A stretch of DNA of 23,196 bases from Bacteroidales bacterium (GTDB taxonomy: Bacteria > Bacteroidota > Bacteroidia > Bacteroidales > JAGOPY01): positions 1 to 23,196 of the forward strand of contig DAOWEV010000155.1 in the NCBI GenBank assembly GCA_030638325.1. Direction: 5' to 3'. The notes under the pieces were generated by a model, which did no database searches, was not told where the DNA came from, and was given only the letters and a program-made list of their open reading frames with translations. Positions 1 through 8,400 of this stretch are shown piece by piece. The number at the start of each line of letters is the position of its first letter. The first letter of the stretch is position 1. The position numbers were made by a program, and so were the translations under genes.

Positions 1-61
1 AAAATACAATTCAAGGGGAGGAGTAATTTAGACAGAATATTACGATGCCCAATTTGAGGAT

Positions 62-2251
62 ATGACAATTCAATATGTTGAACGCTATGGGTGGGAATTC
101 TATGTCGTTGGCAAATGTCGTAATGGGAATGCACCTTTTAACGAGGAAGGTATATTTTGTAGCCGGGGCGCATGTGATAATGGTAATATAGGATATGTAG
201 AAATTGGGGAAGTTGAATCATATTATAAATCGAATGCTTATTCAATAGAACTTGATACCTATCATAATATGTATATTGCAGGATACTTTTATGAAACTAT
301 TATTTTTCATGGACAAACATTTACGGGTCCTTATGAAACCAGTTTTCTTGCCAAAATTAATGGATCAACTTACCAACTCGATTGGCTAAAACATCCGGAA
401 TCATTTGATTCTGATTATGCCAGGCATGTGTGCCTTGATGATTCTGAAAATCCAATAATTTTTGGCAATTATGGGTTTTTCAGCATCACTTTTGATGATA
501 TTGTTTTATCAGATGACAATAATTATTTAGTCAAATATGATCCAAATGGAAATCTGATTCTTGCGACTAATTCATTTTTTACCATGAATAATTATATCTA
601 TAATAATGATATTTACCAAACAAGTTCAGATCTGTCATTAAGAAAGCTAAATGAAAACGGCAATTTAATCTGGGAAGTGAGACCGGAAAATAATTCAGGC
701 TTTGCATACCTGTATTATGACGCAATCGATACTGACGAAAACGGAAATATTTGTTTTCATGGAAATTTTTCAGGTTTTTGCGCTATTGGAGATACTGTAA
801 TTGTTGGAGAGAATGGCAGTCAAAACTTATTTTATGGAGAAAGGAAAGGAAATGGTGAATTATTATGGCTGAAGTATTTAAGCAGTCCATCAACTTGTCT
901 GGGAACTGGTATTAGTTATGATCAGGATGGTAATATTTATTTAATATTCAGATATTCTGATACAGTGTTTATGGATGGAAATGTTTATGTACCTGGTTTT
1001 AACGGAACTGGTCTTTTTTATGTAAAACTTGACCCTGCTGGCAATATATTGTGGACAGGAGCTATAGGAGGAGGGGATGTTTTTAGTATGGACGTTGCTG
1101 TTGATGCTGAAAATAGTTTATTAATTTCTGGCCATTATTATGATACACTCAAAATTGAAGAAAATACTTATGTAAGCAATAATGGAAGTGCTGATATTTT
1201 TACAGTTAAGTATAATTCATCGGGTGATTTACAATGGATAAAAACAGTTGGTGGCAGTAGTACGGACTGGGCAAGGGGTGTTGATGTTGATCAGGATGAT
1301 AATATTTTAGTAACCGGCCGCTTTCAGCGTACAGTAAGTTTTGAAACTACTGAATTAATTGTAGCTGAAGGTGATTTTCAAAATGGTTTCGTTGTTAAAT
1401 ACGATACATACGGAAATGAATTATGGGCAAAACAAACCGGAGGACACTATAACAGGGGGCAAACCATCGTTACCGATGCTGATAATAATTTTTATGTTTC
1501 AGGGTTCTTTATTAATACAGTAAATTTTGATGATATTGAACTGTCAGCTACCTATGACAATGCGATTAATCTGTTTGTTGCTAAATATGATGCAGATGGC
1601 AATGCACTATGGGCAAAACCTATATTATCAACAGTTTATGGAATGCCTTGGCCAAGCTACAAGATAGATGTAGATGAAGAAGAAAATTGTTACGTAAACT
1701 GTGTTTATTTTCAGGATACATTGTGGTTTCATGATGGAACGGAATTGGTTTCCCTTAACGATGACGCTTTTATAGCTAAATATACTCCTGCCGGCGATAT
1801 TGATTGGATAAAGCAAATTATGTGTGAAGTTCAAATATCTTTTATGGGATTAGAAGCTTATGATAAAAATTCCATTCTTGCATTTGGATATTTTAGAAAA
1901 AAAATAATGTTTGATGACATCACATTATTTGCCACTTCATTAAATGGCTTTATATCTTTACTGGGAGACGACCTTCCTGTTTTAGATATCAAACAAGTAT
2001 CAGGAAATCAATTAAGTCTGATAATTTACCCAAATCCATCCGGTGGCCTTGTTAATATAAAAACTGGAAATCCTTATAAAAAAGTTTCCGTTGAGATCAC
2101 TAACATCACCGGGCAATCTGTTTATTCACAGCAATTCGATTTATTGCAGACCACTCACCAAATTGATTTATCAGAAATTGCAAAAGGCATTTATTTTGTA
2201 AAGGTGCAAAGTGGTAATTTATTCAAAACAGAAAAATTAATAATAGAATAG
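62..2251 (+). CDS. SBBP beta-propeller protein with T9SS sorting domain, 5'-incomplete
   Basis: This is a predicted secreted or surface-anchored repeat protein of unknown binding function. Seen: about ten repeats of the SBBP type, each with a core like DGNIYV(T/S)G-F, then F-D or F-G, then F(V/L)AKYD-GN-LWAK. A type A T9SS sorting domain follows at about residues 645-729, with YPNPSGG, VEITNITGQSVY and GIYFVKVQSG-KTEKLIIE. No signal peptide follows the first ATG, and the first residues already look like a repeat. In-frame translation upstream reads KYNSRGGVI, then TAG at 29-31, then TEYYDAQFED; the stop sits where the repeat normally has Trp. The gene therefore most likely began left of the window and was interrupted by a TGG-to-TAG change. 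The ATG at 62 is only the first start after that stop, and the product may not be exported. A 7-bp-period array begins about 10 bp after the stop. Family call is strong; intactness is doubtful. Confidence 0.75.
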   Translation: MTIQYVERYGWEFYVVGKCRNGNAPFNEEGIFCSRGACDNGNIGYVEIGEVESYYKSNAYSIELDTYHNMYIAGYFYETIIFHGQTFTGPYETSFLAKINGSTYQLDWLKHPESFDSDYARHVCLDDSENPIIFGNYGFFSITFDDIVLSDDNNYLVKYDPNGNLILATNSFFTMNNYIYNNDIYQTSSDLSLRKLNENGNLIWEVRPENNSGFAYLYYDAIDTDENGNICFHGNFSGFCAIGDTVIVGENGSQNLFYGERKGNGELLWLKYLSSPSTCLGTGISYDQDGNIYLIFRYSDTVFMDGNVYVPGFNGTGLFYVKLDPAGNILWTGAIGGGDVFSMDVAVDAENSLLISGHYYDTLKIEENTYVSNNGSADIFTVKYNSSGDLQWIKTVGGSSTDWARGVDVDQDDNILVTGRFQRTVSFETTELIVAEGDFQNGFVVKYDTYGNELWAKQTGGHYNRGQTIVTDADNNFYVSGFFINTVNFDDIELSATYDNAINLFVAKYDADGNALWAKPILSTVYGMPWPSYKIDVDEEENCYVNCVYFQDTLWFHDGTELVSLNDDAFIAKYTPAGDIDWIKQIMCEVQISFMGLEAYDKNSILAFGYFRKKIMFDDITLFATSLNGFISLLGDDLPVLDIKQVSGNQLSLIIYPNPSGGLVNIKTGNPYKKVSVEITNITGQSVYSQQFDLLQTTHQIDLSEIAKGIYFVKVQSGNLFKTEKLIIE

Positions 2252-2257
2252 AAGCCA

Positions 2258-2414
2258 GGAGGTGAGAGAGTTGAGATTTGCGTAGCGAGGGAGCGACAGG
2301 GCGATAGGGCGAGGTGTGGGGTGTGAGTGTTGAAGTGTGAAAGGAGAGTTGAGAGGGAGCGAGGGAGAGACTGAGAGACTGAGGGAGGTTTGAGAGGTGA
2401 GTGGTGAGTTGCGA
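2258..2414 (+). repeat. degenerate purine-rich heptamer array after the SBBP gene
   Basis: About 155 bp of G/A-rich sequence shows a drifting 7-bp period, with units such as AGTTGAG, AGTGTGA, GAGCGAG and GGTGAGT. It begins just after the SBBP stop codon and runs in the same orientation. Short minus-strand frames through it are low-complexity and not convincing genes. Nothing else is visible between 2252 and 2440. Confidence 0.6.
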
Positions 2415-2561
2415 TAATCTCATTTTACAAACAAACTTCTTTATATTTCAGATACCATCAAGCATAACGAAAACACATATTTTAAAAAGGATCTTCAGTA
2501 CTATAAATTCTGCCTCTACGGGTTCCTGAAAAACCTGCGTTTCTTTGAGCCTTTCCTGGTA

Positions 2562-3719
2562 TTGTTTTTTCTTGAAAAGGAGCTGACTTTCCTGCAAATA
2601 GGGGTATTGTTCTCTATCCGGGAGATCGTCAGGAATATATTAGAGATCCCGGCAGGTGTTTTTGCCGATGCCCTCGGAAGAAGGAGGACGATGATCTTTT
2701 CTTTTTCCTTTTATATCCTCTCCTTTATGGTGTTCTATTTCTCTGCCGATTATGCACTATTTATTCTGGCGATGGTCTTTTATGCCATAGGAGATGCATT
2801 CCGTACCGGTACGCATAAGGCCATGATCTTTGAATACCTGGAGATCAAAGGATGGCCGTCTGCCAAAGTCCATTATTATGGCCATACCAGGTCATGGTCG
2901 CAAATGGGCTCGGCGCTCTCCGCTTTGATTGCCGGATTTGTAGTCTTTTTCTCGGGAAGTTATGAAATGATCTTTTTATATTCTGCCATTCCTTATGTGC
3001 TGGACCTGTTATTGATGATCTCATATCCCAAAGTACTTGACGGAAATATCATCAAATTACAAAAAGGAGAAACAATAGCTATTTTCAGGAAGGTGATCAG
3101 GGAGTTCCTGATTTCATTCAAAAATACGAAGGTCTTAAAGGCCATCACAAATGTATCGGTTTACAGCGGCTATTTCCGTGCCGTCAAAGATTTCCTGCAG
3201 CCGGTCGTGCAAGCTATGGCTTTATCGCTGCCTTTCCTGCTTTATTTAAACGATGACCAGCGTACTTCTATCCTGATCGGGGTCGTCTATTTCTTCATCT
3301 TTGGATTATCCTCTTTCGCATCCAGGAGGTCCGGAAGCATCGCCGGAAAGTTTAGCAGCATAAGTAAGCCGCTGAACCTGACCCTGATCACCGGCTTGCT
3401 GACCGGTGTGATCATCGGCTTGTTTTACAACTATGGAATTCTACTGCTTTCCGTGATGTTTTATATGGGTATCTATATGATTGAAAACGTCCGCAGGCCA
3501 ATGGGCGTTTCCTATGTATCGGAAGTCCTGCCCGGGAATATCCTGGCAACGGCATTGTCTGCCGAGTCGCAGGCAAAATCGATTTTCACAGTGATACTGG
3601 CTCCATTGATCGGTTTTCTATCCGATACTTTTGGGTTGGGAACAGGCTTGATGGCAGTGTCTGTCCTGGTTCTTTTAACGGTGCCGCTGTATTATCTCAG
3701 AGATAAGGTACGGCTTTAG
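2562..3719 (+). CDS. MFS transporter (true N-terminus lies upstream)
   Basis: This is a major facilitator superfamily permease of the inner membrane; the substrate cannot be told. Seen: about twelve hydrophobic segments and the MFS motif A loop GVFADALGRRR after the second helix, followed by a long amphipathic middle region and a second hydrophobic half. The listed start is the TTG at 2562, the only standard start codon in the 5' part. The open frame runs upstream to 2418, and its translation (DLQYYKFCLYGFLKNLRFFE) looks like the normal first helix of the family. No ATG, GTG or TTG exists there; ATC at 2457 and ATT at 2445 are the only near-start codons. The first codon has probably been lost or is non-canonical. 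The TATATTTC at 2441-2448 resembles a Bacteroidota -7 box without an obvious -33 partner. The MFS call is confident; the start is not. Confidence 0.85.
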   Translation: MFFLEKELTFLQIGVLFSIREIVRNILEIPAGVFADALGRRRTMIFSFSFYILSFMVFYFSADYALFILAMVFYAIGDAFRTGTHKAMIFEYLEIKGWPSAKVHYYGHTRSWSQMGSALSALIAGFVVFFSGSYEMIFLYSAIPYVLDLLLMISYPKVLDGNIIKLQKGETIAIFRKVIREFLISFKNTKVLKAITNVSVYSGYFRAVKDFLQPVVQAMALSLPFLLYLNDDQRTSILIGVVYFFIFGLSSFASRRSGSIAGKFSSISKPLNLTLITGLLTGVIIGLFYNYGILLLSVMFYMGIYMIENVRRPMGVSYVSEVLPGNILATALSAESQAKSIFTVILAPLIGFLSDTFGLGTGLMAVSVLVLLTVPLYYLRDKVRL

Positions 3720-3775
3720 AAGTTGAAAGTTTATAAAGTTATAAAGTTGAAAGTTGTTAAGTTATTTAACAGTTA
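3717..3775 (+). repeat. AAGTTGAAAGTT-type 7-8 bp repeat between convergent genes
   Basis: AT-rich repeats (AGTTGAA, AGTTTATA, AAGTTATA, AGTTGTTA) start within one base of the MFS stop codon and end at the CYTH stop codon, filling the whole convergent intergenic space. The AGT-first heptamer orientation matches the MFS gene. Confidence 0.6.
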
Positions 3776-3776
3776 A

Positions 3777-4247
3777 TTACCATTTTTCGAAAGGATGCTT
3801 CATCAACATAGCGTTGAAGTACTTTATGTCACCGGTTACCTCTTCACCCAGCCATTCCGGTTTCTCAAAAGGGTGATCTTCCGAGGGCAATTCAATCTCA
3901 GCTACTGTAAGCCCATCGTTTTCGCCATAAAATTCGTCAACTTCAAACATTAACCCACTTTTTTCGGGAATGATAAAACGGGTTTTATCGATCACACCGG
4001 GTTCACATAACTTCAGTAATTCTGTGGCCTCTTCTACCGGTATCTCTTTTTCCCACTCATACCGGCTTGCACCTGATTCATTCCCGATCCCCTTGATGGT
4101 TATAAATCCTTTATCGCCTTTAATACGTATCCTTACGGTTCGTTCCGGTACCGTCGACAAATAACCCTGGGTTATTCTAATTGACTTTATTGAGTGTGAC
4201 TTAAATTCACCTTTCACTAAAAATTTTCTTTCAATTTCCTGTCCCAT
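3777..4247 (-). CDS. CYTH domain protein, inorganic triphosphatase-like (TTM family)
   Basis: This is a cytoplasmic triphosphate tunnel metalloenzyme of the CYTH family; members hydrolyse inorganic tripolyphosphate or thiamine triphosphate, or cyclise ATP. Seen over 156 residues, the usual size of a minimal CYTH protein: the ExExK signature as E4, E6 and K8 (QEIERKFLV), the strand pair RIRIKG (R39, R41) and FITIKG (K52), RYEWEKEIP (R62, E64, E66, K67), KTRF (K88, R90), FEVDEF (E102, D104), AEIEL (E117, E119) and the terminal GDIKYFNAML. All expected substrate and metal ligands are present, so it should be active. The substrate is not fixed by sequence; tripolyphosphate is the commonest bacterial one. 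It lies 159 bp downstream of a diverged paralogue on the same strand, so the two may be co-transcribed. The ATG is immediately followed by the signature, so the start is sound. Confidence 0.9.
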   Translation of the reverse strand: MGQEIERKFLVKGEFKSHSIKSIRITQGYLSTVPERTVRIRIKGDKGFITIKGIGNESGASRYEWEKEIPVEEATELLKLCEPGVIDKTRFIIPEKSGLMFEVDEFYGENDGLTVAEIELPSEDHPFEKPEWLGEEVTGDIKYFNAMLMKHPFEKW

Positions 4248-4278
4248 TGTTTCTTGCTATTTTATAATTTTAATTAAA

Positions 4279-4408
4279 AGCCCAACTTCTATGATGTAAG
4301 TTTTGGGCTAAAGCCCGGTTATTATTCCTATTTCTTTCTCCGCCCTAAAGGACGGAGTTAGTTATTTCCCCATCCTACAGTCCTACCGTCCTACCATCAT
4401 TCCTTCCT
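4279..4408. repeat. palindromic repeat cluster between the two TTM-like genes
   Basis: Two short palindromes lie in tandem. GGGCTAAAGCCC (4305-4316) has a 5-bp stem. The second, 4338-4357, has CTCCG and CGGAG arms around CCCTAAAGGA. AGCCCAACTT at 4279 can also pair with AAGTTTTGGGCT at 4298. An 8-bp repeat (TCCTACCG-like, 4369-4400) follows. The GGGCTAAAGCCC type recurs between genes in many environmental Bacteroidota. It could form hairpins in the transcript joining the two genes. Confidence 0.6.
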
Positions 4409-5048
4409 AATTCGCCAACGGCTTATCAATCATCCCTATAACACGCTTAATGGCCTGCAGATAATTGATGTTCTCAACAGCTTCAACTCCAAGGTCACTC
4501 ATTGTCTTTTTAATATCTTCAAGCTCAGTAGATTCAGAATTGATAGTAGTAACCATTGCTCCATTTATCAGTACAAACCCATATTCACAAATGGTATTGT
4601 TCACCATAAAACCAAAACGGTGTTTATTTACATTAACAGCCTGCAGGTCGGGATGGGTTTTTACCATTTCAATAAATTCATCTAACGAGTACTCATCTTT
4701 ATCGAACACAGGCATTTCTACCTGGAAGGCGGGAAAGACCTCATTTTTGAGGACTACTGCCCGCATCGGGAATTCGCCTTTCATCAGCGGGTTCCATTGC
4801 TCAATGCCATCCACTTCCTGTACAAAGGTTTTGATATCCATCTTTCCATCACGGATCTTGGTGTTGTTGATGTCGTTGGTTTTTGATAAAATATATATTT
4901 CACCGGATTCCCGTTCCCATACTTTTTCAGGAACCGGCACTGAGAGCCTGGACATCCTGTAAATAGCATCATCAAAATCCTGACCGAAAGTCCTGAATTC
5001 AAACCTGGGCTTGGATGCCTCACCAATCTTTAGATTTTCTTTTGACAT
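4407..5048 (-). CDS. diverged CYTH/TTM-like protein, acidic metal ligands lost
   Basis: I do not recognise a named family for this 213-residue protein, but it can be laid against its downstream CYTH neighbour along its whole length. FEFR (residues 16-19) matches the IERK part of ExExK. NTKIRD (K64, R66) matches RTVRIR. MDIKT (K73) matches ITIKG. EQWNPLMKGEFP (W85, K90) matches YEWEKEIP. NKHRFGF (K142, R144) matches DKTRFII, and CEYGF (E155) matches FEVDEF. MVTTINSES (165-173) matches TVAEIELPS, and ENINYLQAIK matches GDIKYFNAML. The basic residues that grip triphosphate are kept. Most acidic residues that hold metal are replaced: E4 by R15, D104 by G157, E117 by T168 and E119 by N170. It is cytoplasmic, with no signal or membrane segment. 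Inference: a catalytically changed or binding-only partner of the CYTH enzyme. Coding status is strong; homology is my by-eye alignment. Confidence 0.8.
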   Translation of the reverse strand: MSKENLKIGEASKPRFEFRTFGQDFDDAIYRMSRLSVPVPEKVWERESGEIYILSKTNDINNTKIRDGKMDIKTFVQEVDGIEQWNPLMKGEFPMRAVVLKNEVFPAFQVEMPVFDKDEYSLDEFIEMVKTHPDLQAVNVNKHRFGFMVNNTICEYGFVLINGAMVTTINSESTELEDIKKTMSDLGVEAVENINYLQAIKRVIGMIDKPLAN

Positions 5049-5084
5049 ATGGTGATTTAGTTTTTAATTTTAATTAGAAATACA

Positions 5085-5210
5085 CTGGAATGATGGAATA
5101 TTGGAATGTTGGAATTGGACCCTGTTCGGGTCTTTGAAAGTAACAATTTTCCCATCCCGAAAGCTTTCGGTGTTCCATCCTTCCATTTTTCCAGTATTCC
5201 ATCATTCCAT
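5085..5210. repeat. composite inverted repeat of TGGAATGA octamers
   Basis: The left arm (5085-5116) has four TGGAAT-type units 8 bp apart. The right arm (5175-5210) is the reverse complement and begins with the same TGGAATGATGGAATA series. Between them lie a GACCC/GGGTC hairpin (5118-5132) and the perfect 14-bp palindrome CCGAAAGCTTTCGG (5157-5170). It sits upstream of the 213-residue gene and may be a structured repeat or a terminator for the giant surface-protein gene. Confidence 0.65.
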
Positions 5211-5235
5211 TCTTATAGCTTTAAGTACTGAATAG

Positions 5236-5410
5236 CTACAGTATTTTATTTTCATCGGCAAAATTAATCAATTCCTTTTCAAGCGAATCCGGAGTAGTGA
5301 TAATGTATAAGATTTTAAGCTGTTTGTTCAGGTAAATGGAATAATAATAATTTACCGGCAGGTATTTGTTTTTCAATCAACTTTTTCCCATTCAAACCGT
5401 ATATTTCCAT
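5236..5410 (-). pseudogene. frameshifted coding remnant, possibly a sorting-domain fragment
   Basis: Two overlapping minus-strand frames look protein-like. One starts at ATG 5408-5410 and reads MEIYGLNGKKLIEKQIPAG, which resembles the middle of a T9SS sorting domain. The other covers 5236-5376 and continues NKYLPVNYYYSIYLNKQ and then LKILYIITTPDSLEKELI. They overlap at an A-run (GAAAAAC, about 5368-5374), as expected for a one-base frameshift. There is no signal peptide or sensible start. I read it as debris of a lost gene; the second half is not recognised. Confidence 0.35.
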
Positions 5411-5434
5411 CACTGCCGACTGCCAACTGTCTAC
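5411..5434 (-). repeat. short AGTYGGC heptamer array at a stop codon
   Basis: On the minus strand the giant surface-protein stop codon is followed directly by three units (AGTTGGC, AGTCGGC, AGT). The orientation matches the gene. Confidence 0.5.
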
Positions 5435-8400
5435 TTCCCCTTACCTGATACAGTTGGCCTATCTGTATTTTCTGAAGCCGGAATAACAGGCTTCGGTTCC
5501 TGATCCTGATCCGGATTCGGGTCTACCGCTTCTAATGCTGGTTTTGCATTTCTCACTTCTCCATCAAAACTTCCCGCCGGTGGTTCAAACCCAATTGACG
5601 AAGGAGTACCAACTGCAAGCTCCCCGTTTTGATAATACAATCCTTCAGCATCTGTTTCCGTGTCTGCATCATTATGAAAACCGGCATGCAGCTTATCTAA
5701 ATAATCCGTTGCAGTAACCTCGCCAGGTAGTTCAGGATGCTCATATCCCGCCCTCCTGCCTATCGCTATAAATGTAAAATCGATCTTACTTTTTCCTTCA
5801 TTATCTTCTATCACTGAAAATCCACTTTTAGTCACTTCAGCAAGATAGATCCCATTTGAACGCCCCATGGGTGTAATAGTAACAATAACAGGAATATCCT
5901 CAGATACAATATCTTTGAAATTATTATCAAACTCTACAGTACATTTTCCATCTGATAATTTACCATACCCGCTCGTTTGTACTGTTACATCCGTTGATAC
6001 ATTGGTGTAGAGTACCGACATTTTCTGTTCATTATTTTTCTGAAGATGGACATCGAGAGCATTTTTAAAGACGGTACCATTAGAATAAAGCGCATAATTT
6101 TCTCCTTCTGTAAATGTTCCATATACTTTTCCATGAATATCAGCCCCGAAAAGATCTCCCCATGATCCCAGCCCTATTCCTGATAATTCCTGGTTATCTT
6201 TACCTGTTCCTGTTGTATATGATGAATTAAAATAACCTCCGTAATGATTTCCTCCTGAATCTTCATACGACAATATCCCAAATACGTTACCAATATAGTT
6301 ACTTCCGAAACATCCTGCACTCCTTTCCGCCGTATAATATTTAAATCCGCCAACGCCAAATGTATATGCATTGCCACGGTGGTTATAGCCCTTGACTCCA
6401 CCTAAAGAAGTACCTTCTGTATATCCTGTCCCTGATGCTGTTACAGAAGTAACGCCATCACCGAAAACCCCGTAATCTCCGTCAACATAACTGTACATCT
6501 TTCCAAATACTCCACTGGTTGAATTTCCAATGGTACCATAGTTTGTGGATGTGCTATGCTCGCTGTGTATTCCACTTCCGACTACCATCAGCGGATAGGT
6601 CATGGTAGTAATCCCTATCCCCACCCTGCCGGAGCCATCAATGGTAAGGGCAGTACCGGAGGAAACATTCTGTCCCGTTCCAATTTTAAATTTATCACCA
6701 TCACTGTTATCAACACCGATGGAGAATTTCGTGGAGCTGGCTATAGTAAACCTGGTTATAGCATCACCAGTCCCGGCATTATGGATACGAAGTCCATCAT
6801 TAATCGAAGTATTGTCAAAATAGATTTCACATTGTGTAGCGGGTGATGTTGTACCCATACCAACCTTACCGCTGAAATAATTCTTTCCTCCATCAAAATA
6901 GGCAGCATAACCATCGGAGCTGTTTGTCAGGCCATAAACAGCATAATTAACCCCGGACGCATCAAAAGCGATTCCATACACACCTTTTCCTGTCGCGCTA
7001 ATCGCTTCACCCCTGACGCCAGCACATATGCCAGTACTACCAGACTGTATACCAAGTACACCGGCACCCGGATCAGAAGTAGCTACTGATTTTGTTTCGC
7101 CAACAATGCCAAATATATGTCCTCCGGCGCCGGTTGATTCGTTAAAACCAAAAATTGCCCTAGCATTATAGGTTGCATCATTTACTCTGACATCAAGTGG
7201 ATACTCAGGATTATTTGTACCGATACCCACTTCATTATCACTATCAAAAGTAATAACAGTATTGCTCGAAACATCTGTTCCCCTTCCAATCTTAAACTTA
7301 TCAGCATCACTGTTATCCACACCGACCGAGAATTTTGTGCTGCCTGAAAGAGCATATCTCAGGATAGCATCCCCCGTACCTGAATTATTAATTCTTATTC
7401 CATCACTGATAAGGGACGAATTAATGGCTACTTCGAGTTTGGTTATAGGAGCATCGGTGCCAATACCAACATTATCCGAACTGGTAATAAAAATACCCTC
7501 ATTACCTGAATCATTAGAAATCCAGTTATCATCGGTTTCAATATTTTGTGTTGCTGTATGGTTACCAAGGTTATCGCCAGGTACATTCGTTAAAGCTGAT
7601 CCATCTCCAATAAAAGCTGTTGCTGTAGCAGTGCCATTAACCTCCAGTTCTGTTGACGGGCTGGATGTGCCAATTCCTACATACCCATCATGCCTGGTAA
7701 TGGTGAGATGAGGCCCCAAAGTATCTGCCATCTCTTTAGAATATATAAACATAGCATCGTAATTTCCATCATACTTAATTGTAAAATTATAGGCATTTTC
7801 CCATCCACTGGCAAGGATTACCTCCGAGGCACGGTCAAGGCTTGTGTTTGGAGCGATAAAAAACGAGCCCAGTGGCTGAGGGCCAAGGAATCGTAATTGG
7901 TTTTTGCTCTTATTATAAGACAGGTAGGCTTCGGCTAACCCGGCATCCTTGAATGACATCCCTCCTTCCCCCGAAGTCGCAGTAATATCAAATGCTATAA
8001 AAGGTGAAGGATCCCTGAAGAGGCCATCACCCTGAACATGTAACTCTTCTTCAATGGATGTTGTTCCTATGCCAACACTCCCCTCAAAATAATTTTTACC
8101 CCCTTCAAAATATGCAGCCCAGCCATCCGGGCTTGATGTCAAACCATAGACAGCACAATTGGTACCGGTTGTTGAAGAGGCTTTGCCATAAATAGCATAT
8201 CCATCACTGCTGTTGGTTTGCCCATATACACCATAATTTACACCCGTAGAGGATGATGCTGAGCTATAGACTCCAAATCCATCAGGACTATTAGTATTTG
8301 CCCTTACTCCGGCACATGATCCGGTGACAGAATAATGATTTCCAAACAAGCCTGCCCCCATGTTATAGTCCGAATCACTCCATATTTCGCCATATACTCC

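Noticed and set aside
2223..2423. Minus-strand 66-codon open frame
   Set aside because: Low-complexity Ser/Leu/His translation of the purine-rich array; no family resemblance.
5535..7896. Plus-strand open frames opposite the giant surface gene
   Set aside because: Shadows of the repeat-rich minus-strand gene, without family features.
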